From NCBI GenBank assembly GCA_963556495.2, contig OY747723.1, positions 12,494,501-12,558,500 on the forward strand: DNA of 64,000 nucleotides, written 5' to 3'. The position numbers were made by a program, and so were the translations under genes. Shown in pieces: positions 43,071 through 55,800 of this stretch; position 1 is the stretch's first letter, and every line of letters starts with the position of its first letter. The notes under the pieces are model-generated. The model saw only the letters and a list, made by a program, of their open reading frames with translations. It searched no databases and was not told the origin of the DNA. Source of the DNA: Valencia hispanica. Its lineage: Eukaryota; Chordata; Actinopteri; Cyprinodontiformes; Valenciidae.

Positions 43071-43539
43071 CAGGCTGACAGGTCTTAGTCGTGACCAGAA
43101 GAGGGCGCCAGTGTTTTAACTTGAGAACAGTAGCATCCTGGAGTGATTTGTATGCCAGTTGCTAGCGGAACATTGCGTGCCGCAACACGAAGCGGAGATG
43201 CGATGGATAGAAGAAGACTGCAGATGATCTGCTTGTTGGTGGGAATAATAACCCAATCAGCGCGAAGAGCTAAAACGACCCTCAGAAGACTGATCCCTTT
43301 TGATTGGTGGATGTTTTCTTGCCATGAATCCTGTCCAACATGGCTGTGCATTTATATCAGATCGCAGCTTTATAACACATGATCCAGACACGATCCATTG
43401 TGTTTCAGTTATACTGGTGAAAGGCTAGATTAGAAGGTGTTATAGTTACGCCCTCATAGACAAAAAGCTTCACAGAAGCTCACGTGTAATATGACACACA
43501 CACACACAAAAAGACATGGAGGTATAGCCCCCACTCGCA

Positions 43540-43837
43540 GAAAAAAAAACCGCAAAAAATTGTGCGCTCCAAATGGAAAGCGCAGCCTCCCTCCTTTGTG
43601 CGTAAATGATGCGGGGCAGGACGGGAACACTTTGCCACCTTCATCTGAGAAAAAAACCGGCCGGTGAATGTTCAGTAGGGGAGGGGAGAAGGATAAAAGC
43701 TGAAATAAAAAAATAAATAAAAAACCCGACCAACATCAAGTGAGGGTCGCTTTCCAAAGCAGCGGTCTGCTGAGGAGGAGCGCAGCGTCGCCACCTGGTT
43801 ATATTCTGCAGGCCGAGGAGGAGGAGAAGAGGGAAAG
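43540..43837 (+). promoter_or_regulatory. slc4a10: Promoter and 5' UTR region of slc4a10, first start
   Basis: CpG and GC content rise just before the first coding exon. Sequence such as GAGGAGCGCAGCGTCGCCAC (about 43775-43794) and a GAGGAGGAGGAGAAG tract precede the ATG. I cannot locate the transcription start. Confidence 0.5.
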
Positions 43838-43885
43838 ATGGACATCACGGATCAAGGAGCCCAAATGGAGCCGCTCTTACCAACG
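43838..43885 (+). CDS. slc4a10: slc4a10 first coding exon (MDIT... form)
   Basis: It encodes the 16 residues MDITDQGAQMEPLLPT and ends at the donor GTAAGC in phase 0. The match to the mammalian MEIK-type start differs at only two residues (positions 2 and 4), which fixes the start codon. Confidence 0.93.
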
Positions 43886-46800
43886 GTAAGCAGTTAGAGA
43901 CCCCCCCTCCCCAGATCTTCATGTTCGGTTTAACATTTGAGCGGTGCCATCCCTCTGCGGAGTTTTTTTTTTTTTCTCTTTAGAGCAATTAAAAAAATAA
44001 TAATCAAGCGAATGTAGATGGGATTCGTTCATTACGAGCGTTTCACCTCGCAGTCGTGACAGACACAAATGTTGCTCACGAGGGAAACATGCTTAATGTG
44101 CCACATATCGGCTACGAGTCCACGCAGCAAACGCAGATGCCCTCAATTACAGAAGCAGTGCACAGGTGGATGCACAGCAGCAACAGTTCTACTTTGTAAA
44201 TTGGCTTCCCTGCATCTAACATACATGCAATCGATATTGCTGCTGCTGAATCATATGATTAACATGTAACCTGCTGTCAATCTGCTGCGGGTTCAAGATG
44301 TTCCAGCAGCTGGAAGTGTTTGATCCCAGCAGGGTGGTACTGTATGTGCCTCATAGAGTTGGATGCACTGGAACACGGTTTCTTTTTAATCTTGGAGAAG
44401 CACTGGAACATGGTGATTTGTTCTTGATCCTCTGCATGGCACAGAAATTCATGAAGTACCGTGGTTCGTCCATGTGAGTCAGATGTGCCAACTGTAGAGA
44501 TGAAATGATGCATAAGCATCTTGACATTCTTAGGTAGGCTATCTGTCTGATCTGTTGGTGGAGCTTAGTGTAATGGGTTCCAAAAAAATGGACCCTAATC
44601 CTACTAGCAGTGTCAAGTGTGTGCCCTGAAAAAGAATTCATATTTCCATTTTGTCACATTGCGTCCTGAAACTTCTATGCATTTTTATTGGGATTTTTAT
44701 GTGATCAGAGCAACACAAAGTAGTGCATCTTTCTAAGGTGGAATGAAAGTGATGCGCAGGTTTCGAAATCTTTAATAAAAAATCATTTGAAAAGTGTCAT
44801 TTGTATGATTTCACCTCCTTTTACTAAGATACCTCTAAAAAAAAAAAATCCAGTGCAACCACTTAAAGACACTGAACAAAAATATAAACGTAACACTTTT
44901 GTTTTTGCTCCCATTTTTCATGAGCTGAACTCAAAGATCTGAAACAGTTTCTATGTACACAAAAGACCCATTACTCTCAAATATTGTTCAAAAATCTGTC
45001 TAGATCTATGTTGGTAAGCACTTCTCCTTTGCCAAGATAATCCATCCCACTTTACAGGTGTGGCGTATCAAGGTGCTGATTAGACAGCATGAATATTGCA
45101 CAGGTGTGCACAATAAAAGGCAACTGGAGTTTAATCACACAGCACAATGCCACAGATGTTGCAACTGTTTGAGCGTGCAATTGGCATACTGACTGCAGGA
45201 ATGTCTACCAGAGCTGTTCCATGTGAAATAAATGTTCATTTCTCTACCATAAGCTATCTCCAAAGGTGTTTCAGAGAGTTTGGCAGTACATCCAAACGGC
45301 CTCACAACCTCAGACCACGTGTAACCGCACAAGCCCAGGACCTCCACATCCAGCAGGATCACCTTCATGATCATCTGAGACCAGCCACCCGGACAGCTGC
45401 TGCAACAATTGGTTTGCGTAACCAAAGAATTTCTGCACAAACTGTTTGAAAGCATCTCAGGGAAGCTCATCTGCCTACTCGTCATCCTCATTGGGGTCTG
45501 GACCTGACTACAGTTCGTCGTCGTAACCAACTTGAGTGGATAAATGCTCACATTCGATGGTGTCTTGCACATTGGAGAGGTGTTCTGTTCATGGAATCCC
45601 AGTTTTCACTGTGTGGCATTGTGTGGGTGAGCAGTTTGCTGACATCAGCGTTGTGGATGGAGTGGCCCATGGTGGCGGTGGAGTTATGGTATGGGCAGGC
45701 GTATGTTATGGACAACAACCACAGGTGCATTTTATTGATGGCATTTTGAATGCACAGAGATACCGTGACGAGATCCTGAGGCCCATTGTTGTTCCATTCA
45801 TCCACGACCATCACCTCATGTTGCAGCATGATAATACACGTCCCCATGTTGCAAGGATCTGCACACAATTCCTGGAAGGTAAAAACATCCAAGTTTTTGC
45901 ATGGCCAGCATACTCACCGGACCTGTCACCCATTCAGCGTATTCTGGATGCTCTGGTCTGTCATATACGACAGCGCGTTCCAGTTCCTCCCAATATTCAG
46001 CAGCTTTGCACAGCCATTGAAGAGGAGTGGACAAACATTCCACATACCACAATCCACAACCTGATCAATCTATGCGATGGCGATGTGTTGCGCTTCGTGA
46101 GGCAAATGGTGGGCATTCCAGATACTCACTGGTTTTCTCACCCACCCCCCAAACTCCCCCAGTAAAGCGAAAACTGCACTGCTCACAGTGGCCTTTTATT
46201 GTGGCCAGTCTAAGGCACACCTGTGCAATATTTATGCTGTCTAATCAGCACTTTGATACGCCACACCTGTAAGGTGGGATGGATTCTCTTGGCAGAGAAG
46301 TGCTCACTAACACAAATTTAGACAGATTTGTAAACAATATTTGAGTGTAATGGGCCTTTTGTGTTTGTAGAAAATGTTTCAGATCTTTGAGTTCAGCTCA
46401 TGAAAAACTGGAGCAAAAACAAAAGTGTTGCGTTTATATTTTTGTTCAGTGTACTTTGTCAACATTAGCTACCGTTACATGTTCACGTCTTTTGTGGTAT
46501 CTTATCAGCTTTCCACATTTGTCACGTTTGTAGACATCAGTCATTTTCAGTTCTTAAATTTCTAAATTTAACCTAGGTCAGAACTTTGACAGACCATTCT
46601 AGCACATCAATATGATTTGATCTAAACCATTCCAATGTACCCCTGGTTGTTTTCCTAATGGAAGGTGAAAGTCCCAATGGTTCCTTTTGGAATTGCTCCA
46701 TTTGAATCATCATCCAACTTCCCTGTCCATTAGGTATTAAAGGTGTTGCCACAGTATGATGCTGACACCACCATGTTTTCCTGTGGGAGTGGTGTGTTCA

Positions 46801-49800
46801 TGGTAATTCACAGTGCTCCTGCAAAACACATCGCTTTGGGTGTAGGCCAAAAGGTTGGTTCCATCTTACTAGACCAGCATTACTGAGTCTCCCACAAGGT
46901 TTTTTCAACAACGGCTTTCTTCTTGCCACTTGGCAGATTTGAGAAGTGCAAGCCTAGTAGTTGTCCTATAGATTCTACCACCCAAGCTGGGGGGTTTTTA
47001 GCTCTTCCCAAATTATGCTAGGCTTTTTGGCTGCTTCTGATTAACTTACTTATTGCTCGCCCTTTCATTTTCGATTTACAGCCATGTCTTGGTAGGTTTC
47101 CAGTGTCCAAAGCTCTTTTTTCAGATGATGGATTGAGATGTTTAAAGCTTGAGATATTGCTTTATAACCTTCCTAATGCTTTAAAAATCTCTTACCAGAA
47201 ACCTCTAATAACACAGGATCGAATTATACACAAGTGTACTTTATTTACTAATAAAATTTCTCCCGAAGGCAATAGGTTGCACTGGATTTTAACAGGGTAA
47301 AACCATTTTAATGCAAATGGAAGGCACACTTTTCAGATTTCTGTTGGTTCAGTTTTCTTCCTATTCACATTTGAACACTTCCCAATTAAATACAATAAAG
47401 TCTGTGGTAACAATCTGTTAAAATGTACTCTCTTTTTTCATTAGTATTCCGGTCTAACATTAGTATTAGTAATCACGACTATGCCATTTAAAATAATTTT
47501 AAAAAGATGGCCACTCCGTTGCATGCACTGTCAGTGCCAGTGCAGGAAGATAGCATCCATCATTTTGTGCGGACCAGAAATAAAAAGCACCGATTGCTCT
47601 GGAGGCCAATCAATAGTCTGACTGTTCTATGTGTTGTGGTGTTATGTGAGGACATGGTTTTCTAGCATAAGGTGAAGCCTGACTGGCAAATGTGCTGTAG
47701 GACGACTGTTCAGCGTACCCCCTGCAGTATCAGTGCAGTATGGCTGCTTCCTTGTCATTGTAAGTCATTGCTGTCTCCCCTGTCCCTCCCACCTGCTCGT
47801 ACGCAGCAAGCTGCAAGTGTTGCCATAGTTTCGCTGTGATGTGTATGACTATGTGAGGTGTTAGTTTGGTGAGGTTCTCAGGGATCTATATACAATCCGA
47901 TTTACCTTGTTTCTAGGTTCCCATGGTCAAAAATGAAAGGTTTGAGTCATTTACATCTGGAGTTATTGCTTTTGAGTTGGGCTTCCCGCATTATTTAGAC
48001 TGCCTTGCCATTTTACACTGTCACATTAAAATGCTTATAAAATACATTGAGGTTTGTTTTTTTTATTATGAAAAAAAGATAACATTAGGAAGGCTAACTT
48101 GTCTCTATGTTCTTTGACTTTCAGGAACAAAGTTCTCAAGAAAGTAAGGGTGTGGTGAGTAGACTCCATTATTATTTGCTTAATTATAAGTTCCATAAAC
48201 TGACTTGATTTCATTTTCCTTTGTTATTATTGGGTATTTATACAATAGTATTAATCATTTAATAGTAATTCATATAATGGTAATGGCAGGTTCTCTATGA
48301 CTCCATCAGTCTCTTACATCAATGTGAATGAATTTGAGGTTTTATGGCATTCCGGTTTTCCCACCACTGCATTTCAATCCGGTTGAGGTCTGTTCTTTGA
48401 ACAGGCCATTCTTTACCTTTTCAGTTGTTATGTTATAGATTTGTTGCTGTATTTTGGCACAGCTGTCCAGATCATGATCCAGTTTAAGCCAAGCTGTATT
48501 ATACTGTAGATGTGTCTGTAACATGCTCAGGTCCCTTGGCACAGGCCCAAACCATCACCATGCCACCACTGTGCTGGGGAGGCGGAAGGAATCAAAAAAG
48601 ACACATAGCTGCTTACAGCACAGTACTGTGATGAGCATTATGATGTGCTTGTACTCATACAGTGTGCTTAGTTCCAACAGAGTAACACTGAGTTACGGAC
48701 AAACCTGGTTTTAACAATTCTTTATTCTCACCTCAGTACATTCTCATTTTGGAAGTTAAAGATCTACTTTCTCAGGTTTGGGGACATCAAGTTGCAAGTT
48801 TCTTTCATTGGGATGACTCCAGATATAAAAAATATAGTTGTCTTTAATAATACTATGGTTTACAGTGTTATTAGACTATTTCCTTTATTTAAAGTTCCTT
48901 ATTATGATAACACATTCACATAAAATATTTCAATGCCATTTTACTGGTGTTATATCCATCTTGTGCTTCTGCTACCAATGTAAACATGTTGGAAAGTTAA
49001 AAAAGCAATATCTCACAGCTGTATTGGGCTTACTATGATTAGCCAGCTTGCTTAGCAGATGTCCTGTATTATTGGATCCCAGTGGTCACGCATGCCACAA
49101 TGCATCTGGAATCCACAGCAGGCTGTCTTCAATCAATAAAAAGAATTAAGTGGAGTTAGAGCTTTCAACGCATTAAATGCTTTGAGGAGCTCCCAGGGTA
49201 AGAATTGAAGCAAGCCTCATAACCAGTCCTGGAGAACAGTTTTCATGCGTGTTTGTATTGTATGTCATCCACTCTGATAAAATATTGCTTATCCAACTGA
49301 TGGCTCAAAGCCAGACCGAGCACAAAGTGACAGTCATTGGATAAACATTGAGTCCTTCTGCAGAGCTGAAAGTATGGCCGCATGAAGTTAAAACCAAAAC
49401 AATAATACCCTACAGTTTTACCCATCCCCTCTGAAAGATGAGATGCATTAGAAGAAAAGAGAAAGGATTTGCTTTATTTTTCAGGAAATAGGAGATGTTA
49501 GAAACATGATGTGCTCTGGATGTGTTATTCTTGATTATCTGTTCTTTTTTTTCCTTTTAAAAAAATGGTTGTATTCTTTAAACAATATTTTACAAAATGA
49601 CCTTATCTGAATACATTTGTGCTTAACTGAAGTGGCCTGTAGTGAAATAAAATACGTCTGTTTAGACTGAACCAAAATTGTCTGAGTAGCTAAATTTATA
49701 GAAATTGATTTTAACAAAACATAACTGAAATAGATAGAATTAAAATGAAATGAATTGACTGAAATTGAACAGTTACATTTAGGTTAATTAAACTGAATTA

Positions 49801-52800
49801 AACATGACTGAGTTCAGCTTAATAATTGAAATGAACTGAATTGATGGAACTGAACTGAACTATTTTATAAATACATAGTAATTGTAGTCCATCTAAAGTT
49901 CAGAATATACAAAAATAGTAAATGCTTCAATATTTGTGGGAATTTCAGTTTTTATTCCAATGTCTACCTCTTTTCCTTCCTAAAGCCTTTTTTTTTTTAA
50001 ACTCTCAATCAGATTATTTCAGATTTTCTGTGGAAACGTGAAATACCCAGAATTCGCAAGACAGTATTGGAAAAATGCAAGTTTGATGGGGGCCTTTCCT
50101 TACCCAACTTTCAATTTTATTGCTGGGCAACTAACATCTGTAAAATCATATCGTGGTTAACGATGACAATGGTTTCTTGGTGTCAAATTGAAATCCAATC
50201 ATGCCATCAGTCCTCTCTTATTGCACTCTTAACCGGCCCGTCTTCTATTAACCCTTCTCGCTTCACCAGTAATTCTGTGGTTAGCTCTACACTTAGAATA
50301 TGGTTTCAGCTCCAGAAACAGTTTAAATTTACTTTGGTTTTCTCCCTCAAAACCACTACTAAATAATTATCTGTTCAAACCTCCGTTCACTGACCCCACT
50401 TTCACTCAATGGCACACTAAAGGAATTAGATGTTTCAGGGATCTCTATAAGAGTGGTGTTTTTGCTTCCTTTACTGATCTCGCGAGGGAACATACTCTCC
50501 CGGGTTCTCATCTATTTCGATACTTCCAGGTGAGGAACTGCGCTAAATTCTTGTTCCCTAATTTCCCCACTCTCCCTCCGAAGCTGGGTTGGGAGGAGTT
50601 AATTGAATTTAACCCCACACACAGGTTATCCATCTCGAAGACTTATAATACCATCCTCTGTTATGATCTCCTGTACACCATAAGGACAAAGTAGACCTGG
50701 AAGCATGAGTTGGGTCTGACATTAGACAATGATTGGTGGGATCGTGCCCTGAGTACTATTCACAAGACTTCTATTTGTGCCCGCCTGACTCTCATTCAGT
50801 TTAAAGTTCTATTTAGGTGTCATTATTCTAAAGCTAAATTATCAAGGATATTCCCAGGCTCAACAGATATTTGCGATAGGTGCAATGGCCCCCCATGCTT
50901 TTATCGCCCCAACAGAATGGTGACCACGCCTGATTTTTAAAGTGTTTTATTTATTTAAATAGCCGAGTTAGTCTACTAGTTTTTAAGGGTATAAATTAGT
51001 TGGAAAAAGGGGTTGCGCACTGGTATAAAACCGGCTCAGAAATATATGCTGTCAGTAGTTGCTACATGTAGAACTTCAGCTCACAGTTGGAGAAAATAAA
51101 AGTTGTAGTTTTATCACATTTACAAAGCTTTCAAAAGTACAAAATAAAAAAAATAAAATAAATAAAGAGCGAGATACTCATCCCTGTATTTCCTCCGTGG
51201 TTGACCGTGTGACTTCTCTGACTCTGAAACGTTCCCTGATCTTTTTAGATATTTGTCCATTTTGTAGATGGAATCTCTGATAATGCGGCTACTGCAGCTT
51301 GTTTTGTTCTGCTGCGATATATTCCGACATCAAACTCCCAGCCCGATGTTCCAGGTCCCGGTTCTGTTTACAATGATGATCACAGTTGCTATTTTATTTG
51401 AGTGTGTTTAATTTTGTGAGAGGGGGGAGCTGGTTGATTTAATTTACAGTGCAGTGAAACATTCACAACGACAGGATCTTAGGGGGGCAAACTATTTAAA
51501 TCCCATTGATGTCACGCCCCACCTGCAATACCTCTGCGCCCCACTAGTGGGGCTCGCCCCATAGTTTGAGAAACACTGCCCCAGACTAACGTGAGTCAGA
51601 GGCTGAAAGCCTTTCCTGGATCAAGCAGGGGGGGGAGCAAGCCGCTAGCCACCGGCTTTAGCTATGTTTGCTCATCTGAGACCTGTCAATCAAAAGAGAA
51701 CGCCCCTTATTATTCATCATTCCAAGCTTAAATTACATCTAAACAGAGGAGGTTTAAAAAATAAATTCACCCTCAGAGTTGTCATGAGGGTAAACCTGAC
51801 CGATTAAACCCAAAATGTTTTTTTTGAAGCAGACTGTAAACATGTTTATTTCTACTGTGAAGTTGGCATTGGAGTCGATGGGAACTTGCTCCTTTCTGCA
51901 GCTAACCCCTAGTGGATGAGGGAGGAACTGCAGTTATTGTCGCTTCTGCATTGGCTTCAGATTTTGCAGGCAGAGTTTGCCCCTTCCTCGAGACTCACAA
52001 ATCAAATCAGTCAGTGGGTCAGTGTTTATGTCTATTCTGAGATGTTTGCCACCCACCCAACCACATCAAAAGAAGGATCATTGACATTTTATACTTATGA
52101 TAATTTATTATTATGCCCTAAATACATAAGACTACTACTGTTCATCCTAAATGCAACATAGTGGTGGCAGCATCACCACAATGTGGGCATGCAGTTCTTC
52201 ACCAGAGGGAGGTAAGCTAAAGCTTCACTCTTTGTTGATCTGATGAGCATCACCTGTCAGTTTTATTGATTAAACCCAGTGATTTATTTTAAATTATTCA
52301 ATATTGTCCTCTATATACCAATTAAATTTAGAGTAGTGGATTGAGTTGTCGTTTTTGTATCCTTGAAACAATGAATTTTCAGCTCCATTTTTGCAACTAC
52401 AATAAGACTATGCTTTGTAAAGGTGAGCATATTGTAGTTGGACAGTCATAGCATAGCAGAAAACAGCTGCTTTGTCTCCCAGATCTGTTTCTAGCACATC
52501 CTGCTTCGATCTCTGTTCTGCTGACAATGCAATCCATCCAAAGAGCAGCTTCTTTACCTCAGGTAGGCTCTGCCGACACACATACATACACAAGCATCTA
52601 AATGTGCACATGCAGTGATCAGTTGACTGCAGCAGCTAGAGCATACACCGCTCACTGCCTCTTGTGTTTAAGATGTGCTGTGACTCGTGGTGCGAAGGTG
52701 TACCAGGACTTGTGCGAATCCCCCTGGCAGGATGGCGTTTTTGGCTCCCTGTGACCTAAGACTTCTCTTGGGTAATGCAACACAGCCCTGTAGCTCAAGG

Positions 52801-55800
52801 AGTCAGCGGAGCAGAACGCTGCACAGTGCAGCATCGGTGATGTCAGAGCGCTAATCTCTCTGGGGGGATTGGCGGATGGACGCTTGTCAGAAACATTTGA
52901 TGCTGCCCTGGATGAAAGCCTTCAGAGGCAGAGGGAGAGACAGAGGCAGGAGCAGGAGCCGGAGCTGTGCTACATTCTTTCTGAACGCTGATGTTGTGGG
53001 GCTTTTGGGACCGGGGCTGCTTCCGTGTTCCGGCATGGGCAGAGCGGCTGATGAGAGCGGCTGAGGGAAGGAGAGGGTCTGACAAAGACGTGCAGACAGA
53101 CGAGCTGACCCTTCTCTGAGATTTCCTCTCACCTTCCATCCAACACTCAGAAACATCCTGACCTCAGAGTCAGACTCAGGCCTTGAGCCTTTGCACCTTT
53201 TTTTTTTTACTGCTGCTGCAAGTACAAGGGGAGTTAGCGGACATCCTGTTGTAAACATTTAGGAACACCATGATCTCAGTGGATCTCAAAAAGGGATTTG
53301 TCTGTCAGGTAGGCTTCTCTGTTTGTTTTTTTTGCCTATTTCTTTCCCTTTGCAATAACCGTTGAAGTTGGTTGTACTTTTTGACTAGCAAGTGCTTGTC
53401 AAGTTTCAAAGTACCCTGAATATCTCTTTCTGTGACGCAAAGATGTTTTTGTAGCTTTGTGGACATTAGCTTGAGTCAGGTTGCCAGTATCTAGACTGCA
53501 GGATGCTAATGAAAGTAAAAGCTAGGCTCTTTTCCTAAAGGGAGGGATAGTTCCGTTAATTTGTGAGTGAAAACTCTAGAGGAGGTTGCCTGACAGATGG
53601 GGCTGTCATTCTGGAGCAGAAGAGGAGCTTATACTGTATTCGCTGCACTGTGCTCTTTAACCCTAACTTCTGACGCTGAACAACCAGCCAGGAATGCTTA
53701 ATGTATTGCTGTTTACGCATTGTCCATCTATATAGATTGACCTCGGTCTTGTTTGAAGGATATATGAGGGGGTCTGACTTTATTTAGTTGTCATCAAAGC
53801 ACTTTATCTCCATCTAGAGCCTTTGGCTGCACTTCGTCCGTCGTCTGAGAGAGCAGTTGGTGTAGAGATCCTCTGTGTGTACTTTGCGTACGCTGCTCTG
53901 TAATGCCACCAGTGCGGATCCTGCTGCCAGTGCTACGGTCACCACAGCCATCTGTAGGGATGAAAACCATGACAACAGAAGCCATCAGCCAATCGCAGAT
54001 CTTGTACTTTTGTTACCGATAATCTGTGTTCCCTCTTTGCGATCTACAACAATCACTGTAGCTCTTAACACTTTCAGAAAGTCCACTAAGGCAGATTGAG
54101 ATTGAAGAGATTGACATTATGCAACTGTATTTAGAGCAGGATGTGCCACTTGCATGGCTACTTCTGCATGCATGGTGGAGGACAAATGCCTCCGTTTGTA
54201 TGATTTTTACTGCACTTGTCCTATTTCTCAGCACCTGAAATTGTAAACATTCATCAACCGTGCTACTGCGAGAGCCTCAGGAGAGATTGTTGAAGGGCAC
54301 AGAAAAGAGGTCACATATCTTCTTCCCAGTGAGCACGGTTACAATGAACACAGATTCCTGGAAGGAAGCCTGTAAGATTCAGTGGGCCTGGGATTCACTC
54401 TGGCCAAGAGAACGCAATATAATAATAGTTGAAATGTCTTCTTTGTTGTTCTTGACCTGTTTAAACCCTTTTCAGTATGTCCTGCTAGAGTTACATTTAG
54501 GAGCTTCTGTCCATTATATCCAATTATTTTCCTTTTATGGTGCATTGGACACATAATCACACCCCTCCAATTTCAATATATTATCCTGGGATAGCTCAGA
54601 GTAGTGCTTAAAGGAACAGGGGACAGGATTTGTAAATAAAATAAATGGTTTTAAAATTATTTTATTGACAAAGAAAGAAACGTTTATTTTGCATTTGATA
54701 CCTCAAAATAAGTTCCAGTGCAATCACCTGCCTGCAGAAGTTGCCTTATTAGTAGTCTCCAGCTGTGTGTAATTCAGTTTCAGTGTAAATGCAGCTTTTC
54801 TGTGAAGTTCTCAGAGGTTTGTTAGAGAACATTAGAGAACAGCATCATGAAGACCAAGGAACCCACCAGACTGGGCAGGCAATAAGTTGTAGAGAAGTTT
54901 AAAGGAGAGATATGTTGTAAAACAACATCAGAAGCTTTAAACATCTTATTGTGAGAGCACTGCTCAAAGAGGAAGCATGAAGAAAGCATAAACAGCAGGA
55001 TAAGCTGCAAACCTACCACGACGTTGCAGTTCACCTAAACTGACAGGTCAGAAAAAGACAGCATTAATCAAAGAAGCAGCCAAGAAGCCAACAGGACAAC
55101 TGTTAAAGGAGAATGCACATTGGGAGCATTGTGGTTTGTCTTGTCAATTCAGACTCTCAATGGAGGAGGTCCAAAAAGGATCACTTCAACCTTTATTGAA
55201 GAATGTCAAGAAGAAAGCCATCGTTGAACAAAAATCCATAAGAAGTGCTGTTTGCAGTTTGCCTAAAGCCTTACAGGAGACAAGGCAAATCTAGAAGAAG
55301 GTACTTTGAGGTTAACATTAAACGTTTTCGCCTACATTCAAATCATGTATGTATGTGCCTATTCTTGAACACAACATCTGCACATTCACACATTGTGTTG
55401 GCAGCATCATGCCGTGTGGATGTTTTAACTCAGCAGGGACAGCGAGGCTGGTTGGATTTCATGGGAAGTTTCATGGAGTTAAATACAGGGCTATCCAGAA
55501 AGACAACCAGTTAGTTTGCAAAAGATTTGAAACCGGTTTGGAGGTTCACTTTCCAGAAGACAACCCCCCCTGAGCTTACATCCCGGGCTAAAATGGAATG
55601 GTTTAGTTCAAAGCAGTCATTGGTAAAATGTTCATAAAAAGGCATGTTCACTGAGGCTTTCCTTTTAGTCTGGCTGATGTTGAGGTGTTTTCCAAAGAAG
55701 AATGGTCATGCCTCAAAACACTTTAAACTGTAATTGCAGTGAAAGGTGGTTCTACAAAGTTTTACCTCAAGTTCTTACCACACATGAAATTGGCATTTGT

